From positions 1 to 64,000 of the forward strand of contig QQUA01000020.1 of NCBI GenBank assembly GCA_008501825.1: DNA of 64,000 bases, given 5' to 3'. Every line of letters begins with the position of its first letter. Position 1 is the stretch's first letter. The position numbers and the translations under genes were made by a program. Origin of the DNA: Planctomycetota bacterium (GTDB lineage: Bacteria; Planctomycetota; UBA1135). This document shows positions 1 to 7,848 of this stretch, piece after piece. The notes under the pieces are model-generated. The model was not told where the DNA came from. It saw only the letters and a list, made by a program, of their open reading frames with translations, and did not search any database.

Positions 1-1
1 C

Positions 2-139
2 GCCACCCTGGATAGCGACCCAACCTTGGCCGGTCTGGTCGGCACCACCTTCTACATGGCAGCGGTCACTTACGACTCCACCCCGGCCCTTGCCGGCCGC
101 CGCACCTCCATTGCTTGGCCCATTCGGGTTACACTCTAA
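2..139 (+). CDS. 3' end of a third FG-GAP-family secreted protein (partial)
   Basis: The reading frame is open from the first complete codon and stops with TAA at 137-139. It encodes 45 residues that match, almost residue for residue, the C-terminal tail of the two following genes (for example TFYMAAVTYDSTPALAGRR). Only the tail domain is visible, so the FG-GAP part is inferred from the paralogues. The stop lies two bases before the ATG of the next gene, giving the same close spacing as between the next two genes. The first 27 bases are identical to 3284-3310 of the third copy. The gene begins outside the window. Confidence 0.85.
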   Translation, partial: ATLDSDPTLAGLVGTTFYMAAVTYDSTPALAGRRTSIAWPIRVTL

Positions 140-141
140 TC

Positions 142-1770
142 ATGAAGTCCTTATTCACCCTCGGCCTCCTGGTTTTCGCCGCGCCACCGGCGGTTGCCCA
201 GCGCATCGGCGGTGAATGGGATCTGCACCACAAACTCCAAGGGCAAAATACGGGAGGTCGTTTCGGTCACTCTGTGGCAGGACCTGGAGATTTAAACGGC
301 GATGGCTTCCCCGATATTCTCGTGGGTGCACCGTACCAAAGCTCGGAAAAGGGTATGGTCTATGCTTACTCAGGAAAAAATGGCCATCTTCTATGGCAGT
401 GGACCGATGGTTTCGTGTCGATGATTGGCTCTGCCGTAAGCGGCGCAGGAGATGTTAATGGAGATGGTTTGCCGGATGTGTTGCTCGGGCGCCCGGGTAC
501 AAGTTCAGCCACTGTATTGCTAAGTGATGGTACACCCTGGTGGACAATACCGTTCCTCCCCGAACTCGGTAACGCTGTCTCTTGTTTGGGAGACGTCAAC
601 CTCGATGGCGTTGACGATGTGATTGTCGGCGCGGACAAGTACAATTTTAGTTTAGGCCGAGTATATGTGTTTTCTGGTCTGGATGGATCGATCCTTTATC
701 AGTTCGATGGTGAGCTCCAAGATGATCAATTCGGTTATTCCGTGGGGAGCGAAGATGTCGATGGTGACGGCTTTCCGGATATTTTGGTCGGCGCTCCAAC
801 CGCTGGGCGAAACGGATTCGATCAAAATGGCGTTGTATATGCGTATTCTGGCAGAACGGGCGCGCTTATACATGAAATCGTTGGCCCTTCGATCTCTTAT
901 GATCTCTTGGGTTGGTCCATCACTGGAGTAGGAGACCTTGATTTGGATGGGGCAGGCGATTTCATGGCGAGCAGTCTCGGAGCCGACTTTAGCGGGCCAC
1001 AAACAGGATCAGTTTATGTTTTTTCTGGCTTGGATGGTTCTGTGCTTTATCGAATTGATGGAGCCACTCACTATGAACCCATTGGCCGTGGAATCGATAG
1101 TATTGCGGATATTGATTTTGATCAGATTAATGACTTGGCCGTAGCCGCAAAATCAAATGTAGGCCAAGTCGGGAAGGTCTACATATACTCTGGCATCGAC
1201 GGTGAATTGCTCGACATTATTGAAGGTACGGCAAGCAATGAAAAATTTGGCGAGAATGTGGCGACGATTGGGGATATCACCGGAGACGGACTTGATGAAA
1301 TCATAGCAGGCGCAAAAAATGAACCAAATGGGGTCATTAATGAAGCGGGTGCAGTTTACATCTATAGTCCCAATCCCTTCATTTTCGCCGATGCCACCGA
1401 ACTCTCCGCTTCGTCCGGAGTTCCCGTTCAAGTCCTGATGTCTTTCCCGGACAGTGAGGCGAATACCAAGTACGCTTTGCTCCTATCCGGAGCCGGTACC
1501 GGCCCGACCACCATCGCCGGCCTGGAAGTTCCTTTAGGCCAAAGCCTTCTGCTCAGCCAAATGCTGACGGGCTGGGCACCGTTCAATCTGCACGGCGCCT
1601 TCGGCAATCTGGACGCCAACGCCCAAGCCACCGCCACCTTGGACAGTGATCCGACCTTGGCCGGCCTGGTCGGCACCACCTTCTACATGGCAGCGGTCAC
1701 CTACGACTCCGCCCCCGCCCTTACCGGCCGCCGCACTTCCATTGCTTGGCCCATCCGGATCACTCTCTAG
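142..1770 (+). CDS. Secreted FG-GAP repeat (integrin-alpha-like beta-propeller) protein, copy A
   Basis: The product has 542 residues. The ATG at 142 is chosen because it opens a signal peptide (MKSLFTLGLLVFAAPPAVA, cleavage before Q20), whereas an upstream in-frame TTG would put coding sequence inside the previous gene. Seven FG-GAP units follow between about residues 40 and 410. Each has a Ca2+-type loop such as DLNGDGFPDILVGAP or DVNGDGLPD, then a YSG..G strand, as in seven-bladed propellers. The last 120 residues form a separate beta-rich domain shared with the neighbouring copies. It is probably exported and could bind ligands or sit on the cell surface; no catalytic motif is visible. 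The sixth repeat has a degenerate loop (DIDFDQIND). Family assignment is firm, function unknown. Confidence 0.9.
   Translation: MKSLFTLGLLVFAAPPAVAQRIGGEWDLHHKLQGQNTGGRFGHSVAGPGDLNGDGFPDILVGAPYQSSEKGMVYAYSGKNGHLLWQWTDGFVSMIGSAVSGAGDVNGDGLPDVLLGRPGTSSATVLLSDGTPWWTIPFLPELGNAVSCLGDVNLDGVDDVIVGADKYNFSLGRVYVFSGLDGSILYQFDGELQDDQFGYSVGSEDVDGDGFPDILVGAPTAGRNGFDQNGVVYAYSGRTGALIHEIVGPSISYDLLGWSITGVGDLDLDGAGDFMASSLGADFSGPQTGSVYVFSGLDGSVLYRIDGATHYEPIGRGIDSIADIDFDQINDLAVAAKSNVGQVGKVYIYSGIDGELLDIIEGTASNEKFGENVATIGDITGDGLDEIIAGAKNEPNGVINEAGAVYIYSPNPFIFADATELSASSGVPVQVLMSFPDSEANTKYALLLSGAGTGPTTIAGLEVPLGQSLLLSQMLTGWAPFNLHGAFGNLDANAQATATLDSDPTLAGLVGTTFYMAAVTYDSAPALTGRRTSIAWPIRITL
1371..1770 (+). repeat. Direct repeat, copy 1 (tail domain of FG-GAP genes)
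   Basis: This 400-base stretch aligns without gaps to 3023-3422 (offset 1652) and appears above 90 percent identical by eye (mismatches not counted). It encodes the shared C-terminal domain. Bases 1-139 are a third partial copy. The sequence just upstream, coding for the propellers, is much more divergent. Confidence 0.85.
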
Positions 1771-1772
1771 AC

Positions 1773-3422
1773 ATGAAGTTTGTATCCATCCTCGGCCTCC
1801 TGGTCTTCGCCGCCCCACCGGCGATTTCCCAGCGCCTCGGTGGCGAATGGGAGTTGGCCCTTAAGATTCAAGGGCAATACGAAAATAGCTTTTTCGGCCA
1901 CTCCATCGCGGGCCCTGGAGATTTAAATGGAGATGGTTATCCCGACCTGATTGTTGGTGCACCTTACCAAAACTTTGAAGCAGGTATGGTATATGCCTAT
2001 TCGGGGAGAAATGGCCAACTCCTTTGGCAATGGTCTGACGGTGGATATGTCAACATGGCGGGAACTGCCGTAAGTGGAGCGGGTGATGTCAATGGAGATG
2101 GCTTCCCTGATGTAGCCGTCGGCATTCCTAATGATGGCCGGGCTTGGGTTTTACTCAACGACGGAACCCCTTGGTGGTCAATTCAGGACTTCTCTGGCGA
2201 TCACGGAAGTTTTGTTTGTGCAGGTGGCGACATTAACCTGGACGGCTTTGATGACGTTGTTGTTGGGGCGGATAAAGCCTCCCCAAATGGGAAAACTGCA
2301 GCGGGAAAAGTCTTTGTTTACTCTGGGCTTGATAGCTCGGTTCTTTTCGAATTCGACGGCTCCTCTGTGGGCGAACGCTTTGGTAGATCCGTAAGCGGAG
2401 AAAGAGACTTTGATTTTGATGGTTATCCAGATATCTTGATTGGCGCGCCGTTTGCTTCCCGAAGTGGAGTGGAGCATGTAGGAGCTAGCTATGTAATTTC
2501 CGGTAAAACCGGAAACACCATTTTTGAGATTGTAGGTCCTTTAAATCCCTTTCAGGAATTTGGAAATCCCGTTGCTGGCCTCGCAGATGTAAATGGTGAC
2601 GGGCACCATGATTTTATGGTAGGTGCTGCAGGGTCTGTAATTGGAGGTCCAGGGACTGGTTCTGTTTTCGTATTCTCAGGTTTTGATGGAGCGCTTCTTT
2701 ATAGAATCGACGGTAACGAGCCAGGAGAGACGATTGGATTTGGTATTGATTCGGTTCAGGACCTTGATTTTGACCAAATAGGTGACCTTGTTATTTCGGT
2801 AATGCCAAATTCCAATATTGTTGGAAAAATCCAGATTTATTCTGGCGTGAATGGGGAGCTACTTGATGTAGTCGAGGGCCCGAGCTTTAACGAAGGATTT
2901 GGACAGAATATTGCCACAATTGGGGACCTTTCAGGCAACGGGCTTGATGCTGTTGCCGCTGGAGCAAGAAGGGAAGCTAATGGAAGCTTGATCGACGCTG
3001 GGGCGGTTTACATCTACAACCCCAACCCCTTCATTTTCGCCGATGCCACCGAACTCTCCGCTTCGTCCGGGGTTCCCGTTCAAATCCTGATGTCTTTTCC
3101 CGAAAGCGAGGCGAATACCAAATACGCCTTGCCCCTTTCCGGAGCCGGCACCGGTCCGACCACCATCGCCGGCCTGGAAGTTCCCTTAGGCCAAAGCCTG
3201 CTGCTCAGCCAAATGCTCACGGGCTGGGCACCCTTCAATCTGCACGGTGCCTTCGGCACTCTGGATGCCAACGCCCAAGCTACCGCCACCCTGGATAGCG
3301 ACCCAACCTTAGCCGGCCTGGTCGGCACTACCTTCTACATGGCGGCGGTCACTTACGACTCCACCCCGGCCCTCGCCGGCCGCCGCACCTCCATTGCTTG
3401 GCCCATCCGGATCACTCTTTAG
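1773..3422 (+). CDS. Secreted FG-GAP repeat (integrin-alpha-like beta-propeller) protein, copy B
   Basis: The product has 549 residues and the ATG at 1773 lies two bases after the stop of copy A. The signal peptide is MKFVSILGLLVFAAPPAIS, with Q after the likely cleavage site. Seven FG-GAP units with DxNxDG-like loops (DLNGDGYPDLIVGAP, DVNGDGFPDVAVG, DINLDGFDDVVVG and others) fill residues about 40-420. The same tail domain as in copy A follows. Signal peptide and tail are nearly identical to copy A, but the propeller blades differ widely and use more A/T-ending codons. The three genes in a row look like a tandem family kept alike at its ends. Exported, non-enzymatic binding or adhesion is the likeliest role; this is inference. 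Confidence 0.9.
   Translation: MKFVSILGLLVFAAPPAISQRLGGEWELALKIQGQYENSFFGHSIAGPGDLNGDGYPDLIVGAPYQNFEAGMVYAYSGRNGQLLWQWSDGGYVNMAGTAVSGAGDVNGDGFPDVAVGIPNDGRAWVLLNDGTPWWSIQDFSGDHGSFVCAGGDINLDGFDDVVVGADKASPNGKTAAGKVFVYSGLDSSVLFEFDGSSVGERFGRSVSGERDFDFDGYPDILIGAPFASRSGVEHVGASYVISGKTGNTIFEIVGPLNPFQEFGNPVAGLADVNGDGHHDFMVGAAGSVIGGPGTGSVFVFSGFDGALLYRIDGNEPGETIGFGIDSVQDLDFDQIGDLVISVMPNSNIVGKIQIYSGVNGELLDVVEGPSFNEGFGQNIATIGDLSGNGLDAVAAGARREANGSLIDAGAVYIYNPNPFIFADATELSASSGVPVQILMSFPESEANTKYALPLSGAGTGPTTIAGLEVPLGQSLLLSQMLTGWAPFNLHGAFGTLDANAQATATLDSDPTLAGLVGTTFYMAAVTYDSTPALAGRRTSIAWPIRITL
3023..3422 (+). repeat. Direct repeat, copy 2 (tail domain of FG-GAP genes)
   Basis: Partner of 1371-1770. Its last 139 bases also match bases 1-139, sharing an identical 27-base block with that copy that copy A lacks, so identity is patchy among the three copies. 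Confidence 0.85.
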
Positions 3423-3447
3423 GGTGACCTCGAACGCTTAGGCCATC

Positions 3448-6033
3448 GTGCAAATGCGTACCACGGCCGCCGCCCTAATCATTGCGGCGGCCGTAATTCT
3501 TCTTATCCTTCTCGGTTTTCAGCCTGTTTCCAAGAAAGGGCCAGGCAATCCGGATGGCCGGAAACAAGAAACAATTCCCATTAAAGGGGGGAGCAAGCCA
3601 TCGGAGTTCGACGAAAATGCCACCGGCGCGAGAAACCCCTTTGCTGAAGGCACTTCAGCTAGTTTTTCATTTCCAAAGCCGGACCTTGGAATTCCTTCTT
3701 TTGTCGGCCAAATCTTCCGCCCAAATGGAAATCCTATGCCAGGCCTGGCAGTGGAAGCCTTCGGAAATCGTGGGTTCATTGCCTCATTCTCCTCGTCCGG
3801 AAAACCTAAAGAATTTCAACTTCAATGGAGAACCCAAACCAACTCCAACGGAGATTTCGCATTTCCCGAATCTCCCGGAGAGGATTTCCGATTCCTTGTC
3901 AGGATCTACGCCGAGGGCTACTTGCCGATTGAATTCCTAAATCTCCCTTCTTCTCCAACCCGCACTCATGACCTAGAAATCATCTCCCTAACCTCAGGAA
4001 GAGAGGTCCGGGGAGTCGTATTCAACCAAAACAATCAACCCCTCATAGGAGTAAAAATCATCCTTCAAGAAGATACGGAGAGCCAACAATTTCGCCACCG
4101 CCAGCTTCCCTTGCTAACAGGGCTATCCCATCTTCAAACTGAAACCGACTCACAAGGAAAATTCAAACTTGGGGGAATTCCTAACGGAAGAATTCGGATC
4201 CAGGCAGAGGCACCAGGATATTCTCCAGCATTTTCAGGCCCCTTATCGAAAGTTACTCAAGATTCTGACCAAGATGTTCGACTCACCTTATTTCCAGCCG
4301 CGAGGCTGCACGGTGTCGTTGTCGGCCCACAGGGTGAAAGCGTGCCGGGCGCTGAACTCAGAATCGAGATACCCAGTTACCCACTCGCCGAATTCCAAAC
4401 CGCACCCGACGGAAGTTTCCAGATCGACCTTCCGAAACGCTGGAGCACATTGGAGCTCCAATGCAGAGCTCGCGGCTTCCTGCCAAGCCAAATCAAGCTC
4501 GATCCGGATGAGATCGGCAGCAAACTTGAAATCAGACTTGACCGTTTGGGATTGATTTCCGGCCAAGTTCTTGACTCTACGAGCAAGCCAGTGGCCGGTG
4601 CCATTCTCAGGCTCATACCTTATTCCAGACTAAATCCAAACCAATTGCATCATTTGAGTGCCGAAACCTTGGCCGAAGCCCGGAGCGATGGACAAGGATT
4701 TTTTTCTTTGAGCCCAAACCTCAGCAAAGACTGGAAGGATCGTTTCCTGTTGCTCGCGACCGCCCCTGGCATGGCGGTAGCCAAATCTCGAGGACTTTGG
4801 ATCTCAGCCAGAGAACAAAATTCTCTAAAGGACATTTCCATCATCATGAGGTCCGGAAGTTCCATTTCAGGCCAGGTCGTCACCCCAACTGGCCAACCTG
4901 CTGAAGGAGCCCGAGTGCATTTGATTCCCGGAGAGCCGGAGGCAAAGAATCCTCTGGCTGGAGCAGTTTTTGCATCTTCCGATGGGTCCTTTCAATTTTC
5001 CGACCTGAGTGCCGGAAGGTATCGACTAACCGCCTCCGCAAAGGGTTTTTCTCCTGCAGAAAGCGAGGCTTTTGCTCTCGAGGAAGCCCGGGAACACCAA
5101 GCTCTGCTCAGATTGCTTCCCCTGTCGGGAATTCGGGGCAAGGTCTCGGGCGAATGGAAAGGAAGAGGAAGCCTCCGGGCTGCCCTTCGGCTCCAGGGTG
5201 CGGGCCAAGATGCTTTAGAAAGCACAATCAGCGCCGACGGCACCTTTTCCTTCCTAGGTCTGGCTCCTGGAACCTACGACGTCTGGCTTCGAGACGTACA
5301 GCCCAGGTTTTCCGATCTCTATTTCGACTTGGGATCCAGCGAGGGCATGCCACGAACCGAGATCTTGGTAAAGCCAGGCTCCATCCAGGGAGTCGAGCTT
5401 TCCTTGGGACAAAACAGTCGCGGTGAAGTGACAGGAACCGTTCTTCGAAATGGACGTCCGGCTTCGGACATGCCGGTGTATTTGGTTCCCAGGCGATCCG
5501 ATGGTTCTCCCATCAGCACATCTTGGAAGGAGATCGGCAAGCGCATGCGGATGGGGGCGTCAGATAAAAGAGGGGAGTTTCGTTTGGTGGAAATCTCTCC
5601 CGGGGATTACTGGCTCATAGTCGACCGATCTCACTCCTGGCCCTCTGGAGTGTTTCAAAAGACCGGAAGCGGTGGCCGCCGCCTCGCTCCGGCGGGATTG
5701 ACTCGGAAGGCGGTCACCGTTTCCGCAGGCCAGACCTTGGATGTGGACGTAGCGGTGTCCTTGGGCTCGGTTGCGGGGCAGATTCTGCATGAGGGAAACC
5801 GTTTCATGGCCGGAACCGGATACCTGAGCCCTCAGCAAGGCCTGGAAGGCGTGGCAGAGCGTCCCTTCCGGCTGTGGCAGGACGGCAGCTTCCTATTAAA
5901 CGACGTCCCGGCAGGGCATTGGATCTGCCGCATAGACGGCGCCGGCTTCCAAGTTCAAGCCAACTTCGTCGAGTTCGAAGTGCTCGAAGGAGAAACGACG
6001 AGTTTGGAATTCTTAGCCGAAGCTAGAAATTAG
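3448..6033 (+). CDS. Large membrane-anchored CarboxypepD_reg (transthyretin-like) repeat protein
   Basis: The product has about 861 residues. The start is GTG 3448 or ATG 3454 (two codons later); no strong Shine-Dalgarno sequence separates them. A single membrane segment lies near residues 7-22 (ALIIAAAVILLILLG), followed by a Pro/Gly/Lys linker. Then come about eight beta-sandwich modules of the carboxypeptidase regulatory-like type, each opening with a G-x-V/I-x-(5-8)-P-x-x-G-x-x-V/I-x-L motif. Examples are REVRGVVFNQNNQPLIGVKI, GLISGQVLDSTSKPVAGAIL and SISGQVVTPTGQPAEGARV. No enzyme domain is visible. The product probably projects outside the cytoplasm, anchored at its N terminus. The gene follows the FG-GAP genes by 25 bases and may be co-transcribed. 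A related protein is encoded at 61932-64000. Confidence 0.85.
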   Translation: MQMRTTAAALIIAAAVILLILLGFQPVSKKGPGNPDGRKQETIPIKGGSKPSEFDENATGARNPFAEGTSASFSFPKPDLGIPSFVGQIFRPNGNPMPGLAVEAFGNRGFIASFSSSGKPKEFQLQWRTQTNSNGDFAFPESPGEDFRFLVRIYAEGYLPIEFLNLPSSPTRTHDLEIISLTSGREVRGVVFNQNNQPLIGVKIILQEDTESQQFRHRQLPLLTGLSHLQTETDSQGKFKLGGIPNGRIRIQAEAPGYSPAFSGPLSKVTQDSDQDVRLTLFPAARLHGVVVGPQGESVPGAELRIEIPSYPLAEFQTAPDGSFQIDLPKRWSTLELQCRARGFLPSQIKLDPDEIGSKLEIRLDRLGLISGQVLDSTSKPVAGAILRLIPYSRLNPNQLHHLSAETLAEARSDGQGFFSLSPNLSKDWKDRFLLLATAPGMAVAKSRGLWISAREQNSLKDISIIMRSGSSISGQVVTPTGQPAEGARVHLIPGEPEAKNPLAGAVFASSDGSFQFSDLSAGRYRLTASAKGFSPAESEAFALEEAREHQALLRLLPLSGIRGKVSGEWKGRGSLRAALRLQGAGQDALESTISADGTFSFLGLAPGTYDVWLRDVQPRFSDLYFDLGSSEGMPRTEILVKPGSIQGVELSLGQNSRGEVTGTVLRNGRPASDMPVYLVPRRSDGSPISTSWKEIGKRMRMGASDKRGEFRLVEISPGDYWLIVDRSHSWPSGVFQKTGSGGRRLAPAGLTRKAVTVSAGQTLDVDVAVSLGSVAGQILHEGNRFMAGTGYLSPQQGLEGVAERPFRLWQDGSFLLNDVPAGHWICRIDGAGFQVQANFVEFEVLEGETTSLEFLAEARN

Positions 6034-6038
6034 GACCG

Positions 6039-7517
6039 TTATTCCTCTTCCCCCTCGAAGTCGGTGTAACCCAATTCAGAAAGAGTCCCGGAAAGGCGGG
6101 AGTCGATGTTGGGGCGCAGGCGAGGGCCGCGGGCGGCTTCGTTGCCGGCGGCTTGGCTTTCCCGCCAGGCCTGGAAGCGATCTAGAATCGGTCCCAAGGC
6201 GGCTTGGCCTTGTTCGGTGCCGGCCACGTTGCGGCTTTCTCCGGGATCGGTTTCCAGATCGAACAAATAGACCTCGGCCGGGCGATCCGGCCGTTCTCGC
6301 AACACCACCTTCCAGCGCCGGTCATAACGAAAAGCGGTCAAGTCCAAATGTTTGGACACCCGCAAGCGGTCGAAAGCCGGAGTAGCCTCGGCCGCACTCG
6401 CCTCCGTATCCGATTCCGAATCCTGCAACCAGCTTTGTTGCCGCTGCAGGACCGGCAGCAAGCTTTCGCCCTGGACCGCTTCCGGAATCGGCATGTCCAG
6501 GTAATCCAGCACCGTCGGCAAGACGTCCACCAGCATCACCGGTTCCGAACAGCGGGTGCCGCCGAACTCGGCTCCGGGAAAGCGAATCAGAAGCGGCACC
6601 TGAAGCTGCTCCTCCCACATGAAGTTGTGGCCGACCATGTTGTGCTCCCCCAGGCTCTCGCCGTGATCGCTGGTCACGATCAGCAGGCAACGATCCAGGA
6701 AGCCGTCCTCCTGCAAAGGTTCCAAGAACCGCCCGAGCAACTCATCGGCCATGGCGATGCCGCCGTCGTACATGCTGCGCAAATAGGCCAAGTCCTCCGG
6801 CCCAGGAGCCTGCTCCCCGGCGAACAATTGCCCGAAAGCTTCTTCGCCGCACAGTTCCTGAAGCCTCAGCGGCCCCTGATATTCGCCGGCAAAGCGGGCC
6901 CGCCACGGCTTGCCCGGCCAATAAGGACAGTGGATGTCATAAGAATGGAGGAAAAGGAAGAACGGTCGCGATTTCTCCCGACCCTGCCACCAGCGCTCCA
7001 CCTGGGGCAGGATGCCGCGGAAACCTCGCCGAGGCCGGAAACCACCCCGGTCGTTTTCGATCACGAACTGCTCAAACCCTTGCCCGAAACCCAGTTCGGG
7101 ATGGAGAAAGCCGCCGCCAGCGTAGGCCACGCTCTCGTAACCGGCGGCCTGTAACAAGGTCCCGATGTTGTATCGATCCAGGCGATAGCGGCCTTTCTCA
7201 TGGTCGTGCCGCTCCACCAACTGCCCGGTGAACAAACTCTTATGCGAGGAAGCGGTGTTGCTGCTCTGGCTCAAGCAGTCGCTGAACACCACCGACTCCG
7301 CCGCCAGGGCGTCCAAAAACGGGCTGACCCCCTCCTGGCCTCCGTACATCCCGAGGCGATCCGCCCGCAAGGTGTCCAAGCTCACCAGGATGACGGGAAC
7401 CGACGGCTTGGGCGAGCCGCCGCCGGAGCCGGGACCACTCCCCTCTTCTTCCCCGCCACCGCAGGCCGAACAAACCACGGCCACCATTGCCAAAGCCACG
7501 AACAAGCCAGTGCGCAT
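6039..7517 (-). CDS. Sulfatase-fold lipoprotein with Thr at the nucleophile position
   Basis: The product has 492 residues. The N terminus is a lipoprotein-like signal (MRTGLFVALAMVAVVCSAC, Cys19), then a Gly/Glu linker. The alkaline phosphatase/sulfatase fold is recognised by LDTLRADRLG (D48, D53), FLHSYDIH, and TSDHGESLGEH (D284, H285). At the active-site motif, which in true sulfatases reads CxPSRxxLLTG, this protein has TASSHKSLFTG with T88 in place of the Cys that becomes formylglycine. A hydrolase or transferase with a Thr nucleophile, acting on phosphoesters, fits better than a sulfatase. The C terminus ends LGYTDFEGEEE. Its 3' end lies 5 bases from the convergent upstream gene. It is divergent from the CDGSH gene. 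Substrate unknown. Confidence 0.85.
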   Translation of the reverse strand: MRTGLFVALAMVAVVCSACGGGEEEGSGPGSGGGSPKPSVPVILVSLDTLRADRLGMYGGQEGVSPFLDALAAESVVFSDCLSQSSNTASSHKSLFTGQLVERHDHEKGRYRLDRYNIGTLLQAAGYESVAYAGGGFLHPELGFGQGFEQFVIENDRGGFRPRRGFRGILPQVERWWQGREKSRPFFLFLHSYDIHCPYWPGKPWRARFAGEYQGPLRLQELCGEEAFGQLFAGEQAPGPEDLAYLRSMYDGGIAMADELLGRFLEPLQEDGFLDRCLLIVTSDHGESLGEHNMVGHNFMWEEQLQVPLLIRFPGAEFGGTRCSEPVMLVDVLPTVLDYLDMPIPEAVQGESLLPVLQRQQSWLQDSESDTEASAAEATPAFDRLRVSKHLDLTAFRYDRRWKVVLRERPDRPAEVYLFDLETDPGESRNVAGTEQGQAALGPILDRFQAWRESQAAGNEAARGPRLRPNIDSRLSGTLSELGYTDFEGEEE

Positions 7518-7530
7518 CGCCGCTATCTTA
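7518..7530 (-). promoter_or_regulatory. Possible -10 element very close to the sulfatase-fold gene start
   Basis: On the minus strand a TAAGAT hexamer (7525-7530) lies seven bases before the ATG at 7517, with no Shine-Dalgarno sequence between. If used as a -10 box it would give a leaderless or nearly leaderless transcript. No convincing -35 box was seen. Confidence 0.3.
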
Positions 7531-7582
7531 GCCCCGGAGGGCCCGGCTCCCGGGTCCGCGACCTTGAACCCCGCAGCCCGAG

Positions 7583-7819
7583 ATGAGCGAACCCAACGTT
7601 CCCCAAAAAGCCCCCTATGTGGAAGACCTGGAGCCCGGCACCTACGCCTGGTGCAGTTGTGGTCGAACCGCCAACCAGCCTCATTGCGACGGCGCCCACA
7701 AGGGCACCGATTTCAAGCCGGAGATCGTCAAGATTGAAGAAGCGGGCAAGGTCGCTTGGTGCGGCTGCCGCCATTCCGGGAAAGGCGCCATCTGCGACGG
7801 CAGCCACCGCAACCTTTAA
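7583..7819 (+). CDS. Double CDGSH iron-sulfur domain protein
   Basis: This is a 78-residue protein with two CDGSH-type cluster motifs: CSCGRTANQPHCDGAH near residues 24-39 and CGCRHSGKGAICDGSH near 60-75. Each supplies three Cys and one His, enough to bind one redox-active 2Fe-2S cluster, so two clusters per chain are expected. The second motif lacks the usual Pro. Small tandem CDGSH proteins like this are common in bacteria and are thought to act in electron transfer or iron-sulfur handling; the exact partner is unknown. There is no signal peptide, so it is probably cytoplasmic. It lies 29 bases before the first OPT gene and may share its transcript. Start at ATG 7583 by length and motif position. 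Confidence 0.92.
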   Translation: MSEPNVPQKAPYVEDLEPGTYAWCSCGRTANQPHCDGAHKGTDFKPEIVKIEEAGKVAWCGCRHSGKGAICDGSHRNL

Positions 7820-7848
7820 TCGCCAGGCGTTAAGGAGAAAGGCCGATC

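Noticed and set aside
1..3422. Assembly error as the source of the repeated FG-GAP tails
   Set aside because: The copies differ at many bases spread over the repeat and the propellers are distinct, so they are separate genes.
6204..7154. 316-codon plus-strand frame across the first sulfatase-fold gene
   Set aside because: It is antisense to a well-supported gene and His/Arg/Leu-rich, as expected for a shadow.
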